Below, in pieces: positions 54,152 through 62,780 of a stretch of DNA of 64,000 bases. Origin of the DNA: Flammeovirga aprica JL-4 (GTDB lineage Bacteria; Bacteroidota; Bacteroidia; Cytophagales; Flammeovirgaceae); the NCBI RefSeq assembly GCF_012844305.1, contig NZ_JABANE010000004.1, positions 92,116 to 156,115 on the forward strand, in the 5' to 3' direction. The notes below the pieces were generated by a model, which did no database searches, was not told the origin of the DNA, and saw only the letters and a list, made by a program, of their open reading frames with translations. Made by a program: the position numbers and the translations under genes. Every line of letters begins with the position of its first letter. Position 1 is the stretch's first letter.

Positions 54152-55834
54152 ATGAAATTATCTATGCACCGACTACTTCAGCTTCTTCTTATTACTACAG
54201 CGATCAGTGTTTGTTCCTGTAATTCTCCAAAGAAAAAAGTAACTAAGAAACGTCCCAATATCATCTTTATGATGGCGGATGACCACACGCCTCAAGCCAT
54301 TTCTGGATACGATGGCGTATTGGGTTCAACCCCCAACATCGATAAATTAATGGAGGAAGGAATGCGATTTAATCACTGTTATGTTACCAACGCAATTTGT
54401 GGTCCTTCAAGAGCGGTAGCACTCACAGGAAAGCTCTCTCATATCAATGGAGTGACTGACAATGGAAAAGATTTTGACAGTACTCAATTGACTTACCCTA
54501 AGGTATTAAAAGCGAATGGTTATCAAACTGCTGTGGTTGGAAAATGGCATTTAGGATCTACTCCTGAGGGTTTTGATTATTACAGTGTCTTACCAGGACA
54601 AGGGCATTACTACAGCCCTGAGTTTATTGAAAAAGAAGGTAATGTGATTTATGAAGGTGAATACGTGACGGATGTAATTACTCGAAAAGCGATGGAATGG
54701 ATCGGGCAAAGAGAAGAAGATAAACCTTTTGCATTGATCTATCAGTTCAAGGCCCCTCACAGAAATTGGATGCCTGCTGAGCGTTTTTTAAACTTATATG
54801 AGGATACAGTTTTCCCAGAGCCAAAAACACTTTTTGACAATTATGAAGGAAGAGGTACAGCAGCCAAGGAACAGGAAATGAGGATTGGTGAACACATGTG
54901 GGATGCATGGGATTTCAAATTGGCAAGTCGTGAGGAATTGGAGGCTTTTGGTGCTAAAAATAAACCCTCTAAAAAAGATTACAATGCCAAACAATCTGAT
55001 ATAGCAGGTGCGAATAAAAGAGATCAAGACCTTGCTAAATTTTATGCGGTTTGGAACCGTATGAATGATGCTCAAAAAGACGCTTGGCACAAAACGTATG
55101 ACAAACGCCTGAAAGAGTTTAAGGAATTAAAATTAGAAGGAAAAGCATTGATCAGCTGGAAATATCAAAACTATATCCGTGATTACCTTAGAACAGTAAA
55201 TGCTGTGGATGAAAATATTGGTAAAATGATGAAGTATTTGGAAGAGATTGGTGAATTGGACAATACCATCATTGTATATACTTCAGATCAAGGTTTTCAT
55301 TTAGGTGAAAATGGCTATTTTGATAAGCGTTTTATGTATGAAAGTTCTTACAAAATGCCTTTGGTGATCAGATACCCTAAAATGATTGAAAAGGGAAGTC
55401 AAACAGATGCATTAAGTATGAACCTTGATTTTGCTCCTACCATTTTAGATTTATGTGGAGTCAATGTTCCCAATGAAATGCAAGGGGAATCTTTGCTTCC
55501 TGTTTTGTCCAATAAAGGAAAAATCCCTACGGATTGGAGAACTGCTACTTACTACCATTATTATGAATATCCGTCTTGGCATTCTGTAAAGAGACATTAT
55601 GGCATCAGAACTAAAGATTATAAACTTATTCACTTCTATAATGATGTGGACGAATGGGAATTATATGATTTGAAAAATGATCCAAATGAGATGCAAAATG
55701 TAGCCCAAAACCCTGAATATTCTGCTATACTAGCGGAGTTGGTGACTACTTTAAATAATGTACAGTCTCAGTATCAGGATGAAGATCCTATGGAAAAGGA
55801 AAAAGAATACTTTACAGGAGTCAACCATCATTAG
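54152..55834 (+). CDS. S1 family sulfatase, N-acetylglucosamine-6-O-sulfatase-like lipoprotein
   Basis: 560 residues. Lipobox SVCSC with Cys at ~21-23, then basic residues (periplasmic or inner-leaflet facing). Formylglycine motif CGPSR at 83-87; metal-site blocks IIFMMADDHTPQAISGYDG and IIVYTSDQGFHLGENGYFDK; VGKWHLGSTPEGFDYY near the active site. A long insertion (~210-330, rich in Lys/Glu/Asp) sits before the second metal block. The YTSDQGFHLGENGYFDKRFMYE block is typical of the GlcNAc-6-sulfatase-like S1_11 group; assignment by motif, not by search. Downstream of repeat lipoprotein 2 and probably in the same transcript if the 44-base palindrome is read through. Confidence 0.88.
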   Translation: MKLSMHRLLQLLLITTAISVCSCNSPKKKVTKKRPNIIFMMADDHTPQAISGYDGVLGSTPNIDKLMEEGMRFNHCYVTNAICGPSRAVALTGKLSHINGVTDNGKDFDSTQLTYPKVLKANGYQTAVVGKWHLGSTPEGFDYYSVLPGQGHYYSPEFIEKEGNVIYEGEYVTDVITRKAMEWIGQREEDKPFALIYQFKAPHRNWMPAERFLNLYEDTVFPEPKTLFDNYEGRGTAAKEQEMRIGEHMWDAWDFKLASREELEAFGAKNKPSKKDYNAKQSDIAGANKRDQDLAKFYAVWNRMNDAQKDAWHKTYDKRLKEFKELKLEGKALISWKYQNYIRDYLRTVNAVDENIGKMMKYLEEIGELDNTIIVYTSDQGFHLGENGYFDKRFMYESSYKMPLVIRYPKMIEKGSQTDALSMNLDFAPTILDLCGVNVPNEMQGESLLPVLSNKGKIPTDWRTATYYHYYEYPSWHSVKRHYGIRTKDYKLIHFYNDVDEWELYDLKNDPNEMQNVAQNPEYSAILAELVTTLNNVQSQYQDEDPMEKEKEYFTGVNHH

Positions 55835-55841
55835 TAAACAC

Positions 55842-55879
55842 CATCATTAACCTACGACTTAAGTCGTGGGTTAATGATG
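55842..55879. repeat. 38-base palindrome after sulfatase
   Basis: Arms CATCATTAACC and GGTTAATGATG around ACGACTTAAGTCGT with one mismatch pair. Same centre as the palindrome at 54083-54126. Starts 8 bases after the stop. Confidence 0.75.
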
Positions 55880-55905
55880 AAGTGATAAATCCAATTGTAT
55901 TGCAA

Positions 55906-55937
55906 AAAGTCCAAGTTTTGATGAAAACTTGGACTTT
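55906..55937. terminator. Bidirectional terminator between sulfatase and LytTR regulator
   Basis: Stem AAAGTCCAAGTTTT / AAAACTTGGACTTT, T-rich on both strands; serves the convergent genes ending at 55834 (+) and 55963 (-). Confidence 0.85.
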
Positions 55938-55962
55938 CTCTTTACCTAAATTATTAAGCTAT

Positions 55963-56679
55963 CTATAAAGTAATACCAAATTCATCCATTACTTCCTGCT
56001 TGTAGTTTCTTCCTATCGGGATTTTATATTCATCCAATTCGATATAAGCGGCTGTAAATGTTTTAATAAAATCTGTATTGATGATAAATGATCGGTGAAT
56101 ACGTTTGAAATTTTTGAAGTTGAGTTTCTCCATCATTGCCGTAATGGTTGTATACACTACAATCTCACGTTCCTTTGTGATCACTTTAACGTAGTTTTTC
56201 GCACTTTCTACAAAAATAATGTCCTTCAAGAAAGTTTTGATTATCACTTTATTTTCCTTTAAATAAAGAAAATCTTCTTTGTCATTTTGAGAGGAAGTTG
56301 AAGGCTGAACAACCGGTTCTTGACGAAGTCTTTTGAATTTTTCTACTGCTTTTACAAAACGTTCGAAAGCAAATGGTTTTAATAGATAATCTATAGCATC
56401 CAGCTCAAAGCCTTCCAAAGCAAAGTTACTATAAGCAGTGGTGAAAATTGTTTTCGGGGCACTTTTCAAAGCTTCTAAAAGTGCTGTTCCTGTCATCAAT
56501 GGCATTTGAATATCCAAGAAAACGAGATCAACTTCATTTTGATTTAAAAAGTTCAATGCCTCTATCCCATTATTGCATTTGCCAATAAGTTCAAGGTCAT
56601 CAATTCTACCAATAAATTCTTCTAAGATATTTTGTGCTAATATCTCATCGTCCACTATTAAACAACGTATTTTCATCAT
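55963..56679 (-). CDS. LytTR-type response regulator
   Basis: 238 residues. Receiver domain ~1-120 with acidic pair VDDE, phosphoacceptor Asp56 in DLVFLDIQMP, TTAYS and LLKPF. LytTR DNA-binding domain ~140-238 (FLYLKENKVIIKTFLKDIIF, NYVKVITKEREIVVYTTI, FKRIHRSFIINTDFIKTFTA). No sensor histidine kinase lies next to it: the upstream region is non-coding, so it is an orphan here and may be driven by a distant kinase. Possible control of neighbouring GAG genes is only suggested by position. Confidence 0.92.
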   Translation of the reverse strand: MMKIRCLIVDDEILAQNILEEFIGRIDDLELIGKCNNGIEALNFLNQNEVDLVFLDIQMPLMTGTALLEALKSAPKTIFTTAYSNFALEGFELDAIDYLLKPFAFERFVKAVEKFKRLRQEPVVQPSTSSQNDKEDFLYLKENKVIIKTFLKDIIFVESAKNYVKVITKEREIVVYTTITAMMEKLNFKNFKRIHRSFIINTDFIKTFTAAYIELDEYKIPIGRNYKQEVMDEFGITL

Positions 56680-56888
56680 AGATCTAAAAAATTGCTTTAA
56701 AAGAATTTGTTAATTCACCAACCTCTGTTTCCAAGGTCTAGTATGTAGTAATAATTCATTTTCTAGGGAAAAAACACTCTTATTCTAAAAAATAAGTGGA
56801 GTAAAAAATAACAATTTCCCTTTTTGAATAGATACTGAAATATAACAATTTTCATCTGAATTTTAACCATCAAAAGACAATAATTTTT

Positions 56889-57012
56889 GAGTTAAGAATT
56901 AAGAGTTAAGAAAGAAGAGTGATGGACTTTGTTATGATTCTTAAAAATATTTTTGGGTGGTTTACAAAAAACCACATACGAACCACCTTCATTCTTAATT
57001 CTTCATTCTTAC
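56889..57012. repeat. Palindromic repeat, family 2
   Basis: Outer arms GTTAAGAATTAAGAGTTAAG and CATTCTTAATTCTTCATTCT; inner arms GGGTGGTTT and AACCACC with ACATACGAACCACC. Related to repeats at 42470-42622, ~43430-43500 and the right window edge (63868 onward). Non-coding. Confidence 0.65.
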
Positions 57013-57110
57013 CTCCCCCCTTTCTTCCCTCTAATAATTGCTGTTTGTCATGTGGTAATAGGTGTGTTTCCTACAAATTTCTTTTTTACCGATAATACCT
57101 TGATGTTTAC

Positions 57111-57160
57111 ATTAAGTACTAGGAAAAAAGGAAATGAATATTTTATTCCAAGTACTTAAT
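57111..57160. repeat. Short inverted repeat with AGTACT ends
   Basis: ATTAAGTACTAGGAA and TTCCAAGTACTTAAT pair with one mismatch around a 20-base centre. The ends match those of the elements at 40990-41148 and 42470-42622, suggesting a deleted or minimal form. Confidence 0.65.
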
Positions 57161-57331
57161 TAACACGGACAAAATGGTGACACAGAATATTTAATATGAA
57201 GTTAAAGTGATTGTGACTATCGAGCTGAATAGAGAATTGAATACTTTCAATTCAAAGTGACTACTTATTAAATCAATAGCTTAAAATCGGTTCATTACGG
57301 AGTTATCAAACTCTATTTTAAAAAGGTAATT

Positions 57332-57369
57332 GAGCATGTTGGAATATAGTTTAGCGTCCCAACATGCTC
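57332..57369 (+). promoter_or_regulatory. Hairpin in the region before the ROK kinase
   Basis: 11-bp perfect stem GAGCATGTTGG / CCAACATGCTC with a 16-base loop, ending 35 bases before the ATG. It is not followed by a strong T-run. Could be a 5'-leader structure or a repressor site; no known family matched. Confidence 0.5.
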
Positions 57370-57404
57370 TTACCAATTTTATTTCGAACATTTAAAAAAT
57401 CAAC

Positions 57405-58361
57405 ATGAAAACTACAATAGGTATTGATCTTGGAGGTACACATATTAAATATGCATTGATTAATGAAGAGGGAGAAATCATTAAAAATGGACTTTTACCT
57501 TCTCAAGCGCATGTTTCTGCACAACAGATCTTATCAAATATTCAAAAAGCAATAGAGGTATGTTTGTCTTCTGCCAAAGAGGATGAAAATGAAGTAATAG
57601 GAATTGGTGTAGGTACACCGGGTATTGTAGATACTGATAAAGGCATAGTGTTAGGTGGTGCTGAAAATTTAAAGAATTGGAAAAATATTCCTTTGAAAGA
57701 TAACTTAGAAGCGGTTTTCAATCTTCCTGTTTTTGTGGATAATGATGCCAATATGATGGCTTGGGGGGAACACGGTTTTGGTGCTGGAAAGGAAGTGAAA
57801 GATGCGGTTTATCTTACTATTGGAACTGGAATTGGAGGAGCAATCATTGTACAGAACACAATGTTAAGAGGCTCCTTTTTTGCTGGTGGTGAGCTGGGTA
57901 TGATGTATTTGAATGCCAATAAGTTTACTTCCAATGAAAATATAAAAGGGTATTGGGAAGACTTTGCTTCTACTTCTGCTTTGGTAGATGATTATAAATA
58001 TTTATTGAGGAAAAATAGAAAGCCGACTTTATCAATTGATGGTAAAAAAATAGCGGAAGACTTCCTATCAGGTGATGAAGATGCTATTGCTGTTGTACAA
58101 CGTCATTTTGAATACATTGGGATGGGGATCGCTTCTCTTATTCATATTATGAACCCTAAAAAAATCATTATTGGTGGTGGCATTTCTCAAGCGGGATCAT
58201 TTTATCTGGAAGGAATTCAAGAGCAGGTGGCACAATTGACTTATCCTATTTGTGCTGAAAATGTGGAAGTGTGTACAGCTAGTTTAGGCAACGCGGCGGG
58301 ATGTTTAGGTGCTGGTTATACGGCTTTTAAAAACTTAAAAAGTGATGTAGTGAGTGTCTAA
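57405..58361 (+). CDS. ROK family sugar kinase lacking the usual zinc-binding Cys motif
   Basis: 318 residues, cytoplasmic. ATP/phosphate site GIDLGGTHIKYALI (~6-19), catalytic Asp in VDNDANMMAWGEHGFG (~112-114), second ATP block VYLTIGTGIGGAIIV, C-terminal MNPKKIIIGGGIS. In most ROK proteins GELGH is followed by CxCGxxGCxE; here the text is AGGELGMMYLNANKFTSNEN with neither that His nor any Cys. Likely phosphorylates a hexose or N-acetylhexosamine from GAG breakdown, feeding nagB at 42650. Forms an operon with the sulfatase 41 bases downstream. Exact sugar unknown. Confidence 0.88.
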   Translation: MKTTIGIDLGGTHIKYALINEEGEIIKNGLLPSQAHVSAQQILSNIQKAIEVCLSSAKEDENEVIGIGVGTPGIVDTDKGIVLGGAENLKNWKNIPLKDNLEAVFNLPVFVDNDANMMAWGEHGFGAGKEVKDAVYLTIGTGIGGAIIVQNTMLRGSFFAGGELGMMYLNANKFTSNENIKGYWEDFASTSALVDDYKYLLRKNRKPTLSIDGKKIAEDFLSGDEDAIAVVQRHFEYIGMGIASLIHIMNPKKIIIGGGISQAGSFYLEGIQEQVAQLTYPICAENVEVCTASLGNAAGCLGAGYTAFKNLKSDVVSV

Positions 58362-58402
58362 ATTTTCTTACTTAAACGCTAATTTTTTTAACGATCAATG
58401 AC

Positions 58403-59785
58403 ATGAATAACAAAATATTTTTTTCAGTAATACTTTTATTTTTTAGTCTGAACTTACAAGCTCAAAACAGTCAAAAACCAAATATTATTGTTTTGCTTTC
58501 TGATGATATGGGCTACTCAGACTTAGGGTGTTATGGTTCTACAAAAATCAAAACGCCACAGTTGGACAAAATGGCTTCAGAAGGTATTCTATTTACCGAC
58601 TTTTATGTAGCGGCACCTTCTTGCGGTCCTTCAAGAGCAGGTTTCTTAACAGGAAATCACCCTTCTAGAATAGGCATGGAAGACAACATTCATCCTCAAG
58701 ACAAAAGAGGACTGAATCCTAAAGAACAAACGATAGCGACTTTATTAAAACAGAATGGCTATGAGACGGCATTGTTTGGGAAATGGCATCAAGGTAACTA
58801 TCCTGAACATAGCCCGAATGCTCACGGTTTTAAAGAGTATTATGGTACGCCTTACTCTCATGATATGTGGCCTTTTAATCCCGATGCGGAAAAGGTTCAA
58901 CCTCCCCTGCCGATTTTCAACAATCAAGAAATTGTAGATTACAATCCGTCTGTAAATCAGCTGACGCAAATGGTGACAGACAAAGCGATTGACTTTATTG
59001 ATAGAAAAAAAGACCAACCTTTCTTTTTGTATGTGGCGTATAATATGCCTCACGTTCCGGTGGGTTCTTCAGATCAATTTAAAGGGAAATCAGAATACGG
59101 ACCTTATGGAGATGCTGTGATGGAAATCGATGCTTCGGTAGGGAAAATCTTGGAGACATTAAAGAAATATAAGATTGATGAGAATACCATTGTGATGTAT
59201 TTTACAGACAACGGACCATGGCTAGCCTACGGTAATCATGCAGGAAACTCCATGAATTTCAGAGAGGGTAAAAAGACGACTTTTGAAGGTGGTATGCGTT
59301 CTCCATTTATTGTTAGAATGCCTGGTACAATCCCTGCCGGAAATAAGTCTGAAGAGATTATCAGTGCTTTGGATATTTTGCCTACGGTATTGGAAATGAG
59401 TAATACTAAAGGGCCAATGCAACCACTGGATGGAAAGAGTATTTTGCCTCTATTGAAGAATGAAAAAGGAGCGAAATCACCTCACGATGCTCTTTTCTAT
59501 ACCCTTGGGAATGAAGTGCAAGCAGTAAGAATGGGGAAATGGAAATTACACATTCCTCATAAATACCGTCATGTGGAAGTGGTGGGTAATGATGGTCTTA
59601 GAGGCATTCAAAATCATGATGATTATTTTATTGACCTTGCACTTTTTGATTTAGAAAAAGATGTGGGAGAAAGAAATAACCTTGCTGAAAAATATCCTGA
59701 AAAGGTAAAAGAAATGCAAAAAGCAATTGTAAAATTCGGAAAAGCATTAAGAAGCTCAAAGCGTAACGCTTATGTTGTAGAATAG
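58403..59785 (+). CDS. S1 family sulfatase, arylsulfatase A / GALNS-like
   Basis: 460 residues with a Sec signal peptide (MNNKIFFSVILLFFSLNLQA), no lipobox. Formylglycine motif CGPSR at 74-78; metal-site blocks NIIVLLSDDMGYSDLGCYG and VMYFTDNGPWLAYGNHAG; FGKWHQGNYPEHSP and YNMPHVPVGSS near the substrate side. Layout fits N-acetylgalactosamine-6-sulfatase/arylsulfatase A relatives, which agrees with chondroitin as substrate, but the S1 subfamily needs a search. Co-transcribed with the ROK kinase; terminator at 59904. Confidence 0.9.
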   Translation: MNNKIFFSVILLFFSLNLQAQNSQKPNIIVLLSDDMGYSDLGCYGSTKIKTPQLDKMASEGILFTDFYVAAPSCGPSRAGFLTGNHPSRIGMEDNIHPQDKRGLNPKEQTIATLLKQNGYETALFGKWHQGNYPEHSPNAHGFKEYYGTPYSHDMWPFNPDAEKVQPPLPIFNNQEIVDYNPSVNQLTQMVTDKAIDFIDRKKDQPFFLYVAYNMPHVPVGSSDQFKGKSEYGPYGDAVMEIDASVGKILETLKKYKIDENTIVMYFTDNGPWLAYGNHAGNSMNFREGKKTTFEGGMRSPFIVRMPGTIPAGNKSEEIISALDILPTVLEMSNTKGPMQPLDGKSILPLLKNEKGAKSPHDALFYTLGNEVQAVRMGKWKLHIPHKYRHVEVVGNDGLRGIQNHDDYFIDLALFDLEKDVGERNNLAEKYPEKVKEMQKAIVKFGKALRSSKRNAYVVE

Positions 59786-59903
59786 AGAAATTACATGAGA
59801 ACAAAATATGTTAATAGAGAATAATCAGAAGAACTGAAATTATCAAAGATAATGTCGAAAGATAATTTATGAATTTTATTGTGTGCTACTTTACTATAAG
59901 CCT

Positions 59904-59937
59904 GAAGGATCAGTGTCAAACCTGATCCTTCTTTCTA
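59904..59937 (+). terminator. Terminator of the ROK-sulfatase operon
   Basis: 10-bp perfect stem GAAGGATCAG / CTGATCCTTC followed by TTTCTATT, in the gap between convergent genes. Confidence 0.85.
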
Positions 59938-59944
59938 TTAAGTT

Positions 59945-62368
59945 TTAATTCAATAAATTCCCAATTCTAACATCGATATAAAATGTTCTTGGCGTGTACG
60001 GTCCATAAACAAAACCGGCATCCTTATCTATACCGCTGGCAAAATTAGATTGCATTTGATTGAAAATATTCTTCACCCCTGCACCGATCTGAATATTTGA
60101 GTTTTTAGACAACTTTGTAGTATAAGCGACTTTAATCCCCATATCCACAAACTGTTCAGTTTCTATTAGCTCTTCATTTTCAGGCATTTCACCATTGATA
60201 AAACCTCCTGGCAAATAAGGAACAAACATTTTACCAGTATAAACACCCGTCAGCGATGCTTCCCATTGATTTGTGATTTTATAATTGGCCGTCAATGAAC
60301 CGTACTGATTTGGCGTTCTCAAAATATGTTTTGAAGTACTTGATTCCTCATCACCCCATTGATTTTCCTCTCCATACATTGAAGACTGAAGGGTATAATT
60401 GGCTTGCAACATAAAGGATTCACTTGGAGCAATTTTCGTTTCAAAGTTCAATCCCTTCACCACAGCATTTGATGTTGAGTTTCTTTTAAAGAGAATCAAA
60501 GTACCATCGTCTTGATAGTGGTATTGATTGTCAAAACGGTCATTGATTGTGGTATGGAAACCTTCTACTAAGAAGTAAAACTGTGTAGTACCAATTTCTT
60601 GATCAAGGTCTAAAGCTAAATTATAAGAAATCGACGTTTCTGATTTCAAATCGGGATCAAGCACAGTTCTCACTCCCTGTCCGCTTGTCACCTCTATATG
60701 AAGGTCTTCAGAGAACATTTGCGGAGCTCTAAAACCCGTAGCAAAACCACCTCTTACCTGCAGGTTGTCTAAGATCTTATATTTTAGATTAACTCTTGGG
60801 TTGATGGCAGGAACGCTCTTATCATTTTCGTGATTTTGGTAATCGGTGATATTTACATAATCCATTCTTACTCCTGTCAGCAACGACCATTTTGCGTTTG
60901 TCCATTCTTGCTGAGCAAATAAAGCGTAAGTATTTGAATTTTGATCTGAAACTGTAGCATCATTTGTCCACTTTCCAGTTTCAGGGTCATGGTAGGCTAG
61001 TTTTTTATCATTAATACGGTCATTGATAAACTCAGCACCCACAACCAAAAATGTCTTTCCTCCTGCCACTTTACCAATATCATAATTCATTTGAGAACCT
61101 GCAATGATGGTACTTCCTGTTGTTAATCCAAAACCATCAGGAGCCTGATGTGCTCCATAATAACTGTCTCTATTGACAAACTGAGCGATAGCATAAGTAT
61201 TCAAATGCCATTTTTTATCTTGACTAAACCAATCATGTGTAAGGCTTGCGCTTCCAATATGCATTTTGATTGCTTCTGTTAGATCCGCTTCTTCATAGGG
61301 AAGATCCAATTTGTTTCCTCCTCTTCTTGTATCGTGTGTGTATTTAGCATCAAAAGTAAACTGGTTTTGAGTATTCAATTGATGATAAATTTTAGTTCCA
61401 ACTGAGATAGTTTCCAGTGCTGTTACCTCTGAAAAATCATCTTTAATGGGATCACCAAAAGGATTACCATCTTCATCTATTTTATAATAGATATCATCAG
61501 GGTTGGCATTCCAAGCATCTCTATTTCTGTATGAACCGAAAACATAACCAGAAGTTTTTTCATTTTTGGAAATCAAAGAAGTATTGAAATACACATTATA
61601 ATCATTTGAAGCACCATCAATTGTCGAGAAGTTACTTCCCACTTCATAAGCATTAAATTCAGGAGATTTTGTCAAGATATTGACCGTACCGCCAATGGCA
61701 TTGGCTCCAAATAAAACAGAACCGCCACCTCTCACAATCTCAATCTGATCTACCATATTGACTGGAATCTGCTCTAAACCATAAACACCTACAAGTCCAT
61801 TAAAAACAGGACGGCTGTCAATTAAAATCTGAGTATATGGCCCTTCCAATCCGTTCAATCGAAGTTCAGTAGAACCACAGTTACCACAAGTCGTTTCCAC
61901 TCTCGCTCCAGAAATATAATTCAATCCTTCACCTGCCACTTTGAAATTGGCACTTTGGAATAACTCTTTGCCAATAACGTTGACGACAGATGAAGTTTCA
62001 TTTCTGTTTTGTGCTCTTCGGCTACTAGAAACAATCACTTCATTTAATTCCAGAAGATCTTTTTGTATTTCAATATGTAATTCTTGATGCGTGTTATCCG
62101 CCTGCCAATCCATTTCTATTGTTTTGTATCCTACCGTTGAAACAGTTAGATGATAGGTTTCCCCTTTTTCTAGTTCCAGCATAAAATGCCCTGATTCATC
62201 TGTTGTAGTACCTAGTTGACCGTCATTGACTGAAATAGTAACGTATGGAATATGCTCTTTGCCACAGGTAATATGTCCTTTAACTTTAATAGGATTTCCT
62301 GCAAAAAGTGGCAAGCTGAATAGCGTTAGTATTGTTGAAAAGAAGTATGTAGAGAAGTAAGATTTCAT
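59945..62368 (-). CDS. TonB-dependent outer membrane receptor
   Basis: 807 residues with a signal peptide ending SLPLFAG. Carboxypeptidase-regulatory-like domain at ~27-115 (IKVKGHITCGKEHIPYVTIS), plug at ~120-240 with ETTCGNCGSTELRLNGLEGP and QIEIVRGGGSVLFGANAIGG, then a 22-strand-type barrel ending in YTPRTFYIDVRIGNLLN. The TCGNCG pair of Cys in the plug and the LRLNGLEGPYTQILIDSRP block mark a Bacteroidota group of single-gene receptors usually linked with metal or metallophore uptake (from memory). It is not a SusC-type receptor: it lacks a SusD partner and the usual SusC length. Uptake of GAG fragments is therefore not supported. Confidence 0.9.
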   Translation of the reverse strand: MKSYFSTYFFSTILTLFSLPLFAGNPIKVKGHITCGKEHIPYVTISVNDGQLGTTTDESGHFMLELEKGETYHLTVSTVGYKTIEMDWQADNTHQELHIEIQKDLLELNEVIVSSSRRAQNRNETSSVVNVIGKELFQSANFKVAGEGLNYISGARVETTCGNCGSTELRLNGLEGPYTQILIDSRPVFNGLVGVYGLEQIPVNMVDQIEIVRGGGSVLFGANAIGGTVNILTKSPEFNAYEVGSNFSTIDGASNDYNVYFNTSLISKNEKTSGYVFGSYRNRDAWNANPDDIYYKIDEDGNPFGDPIKDDFSEVTALETISVGTKIYHQLNTQNQFTFDAKYTHDTRRGGNKLDLPYEEADLTEAIKMHIGSASLTHDWFSQDKKWHLNTYAIAQFVNRDSYYGAHQAPDGFGLTTGSTIIAGSQMNYDIGKVAGGKTFLVVGAEFINDRINDKKLAYHDPETGKWTNDATVSDQNSNTYALFAQQEWTNAKWSLLTGVRMDYVNITDYQNHENDKSVPAINPRVNLKYKILDNLQVRGGFATGFRAPQMFSEDLHIEVTSGQGVRTVLDPDLKSETSISYNLALDLDQEIGTTQFYFLVEGFHTTINDRFDNQYHYQDDGTLILFKRNSTSNAVVKGLNFETKIAPSESFMLQANYTLQSSMYGEENQWGDEESSTSKHILRTPNQYGSLTANYKITNQWEASLTGVYTGKMFVPYLPGGFINGEMPENEELIETEQFVDMGIKVAYTTKLSKNSNIQIGAGVKNIFNQMQSNFASGIDKDAGFVYGPYTPRTFYIDVRIGNLLN

Positions 62369-62780
62369 TATTCTTATTTAGACTTATTTTTAATAATGAG
62401 CCAAAATTATAAGATAACATTAACCACTAAAGGAATGTTAATCAACCTCTTTTAGTGATATATATCACTCCTACTCAACTTAAACTCCAAAACGGAGTCT
62501 ATACAGTGTTATTTGATTTAAAATTCAATTCAACATATCTACTTCTGAACTATGAAATTTCTTCAGTTATCATTCAAATAGGGTTGATTTTTAGATTCAT
62601 ACGTCTATATTTGTGACAGTGTATTGATAATGATGTTTCAACTATTGACGAATTAACTTCAAAAATAATTTTCCAAAAAAAACTAATATTGTTCTCATTT
62701 ATCAATGCTTTAAATAAATAAAACAGCGAACTAAAAAATTGCTTTCTCAGTAATGGTGAGCTATTAAAAACAATTTTAAA
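62369..62780. other. Divergent intergenic region
   Basis: 412 bases between the TonB receptor (-) and a secreted protein (+). No gene, strong hairpin or recognised metal-regulator box found. Confidence 0.5.

Larger units (their letters stand above)
56680..57404. other. Intergenic region upstream of ROK kinase
   Basis: 725 bases with no supported gene. Contains the palindromic repeat at 56889-57012, the hairpin at 57111-57160 and the hairpin at 57332-57369. Confidence 0.6.

Noticed and set aside
57332..57369. Riboswitch before the ROK kinase
   Set aside because: Only a simple hairpin is visible; no known aptamer core was recognised.
59945..62368. Reading the TonB receptor as a SusC-type glycan transporter for the GAG region
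   Set aside because: It lacks a SusD neighbour and the SusC length, and carries the TCGNCG/LRLNGLEGPY plug blocks of small single-gene receptors; it is also convergent to the GAG genes.
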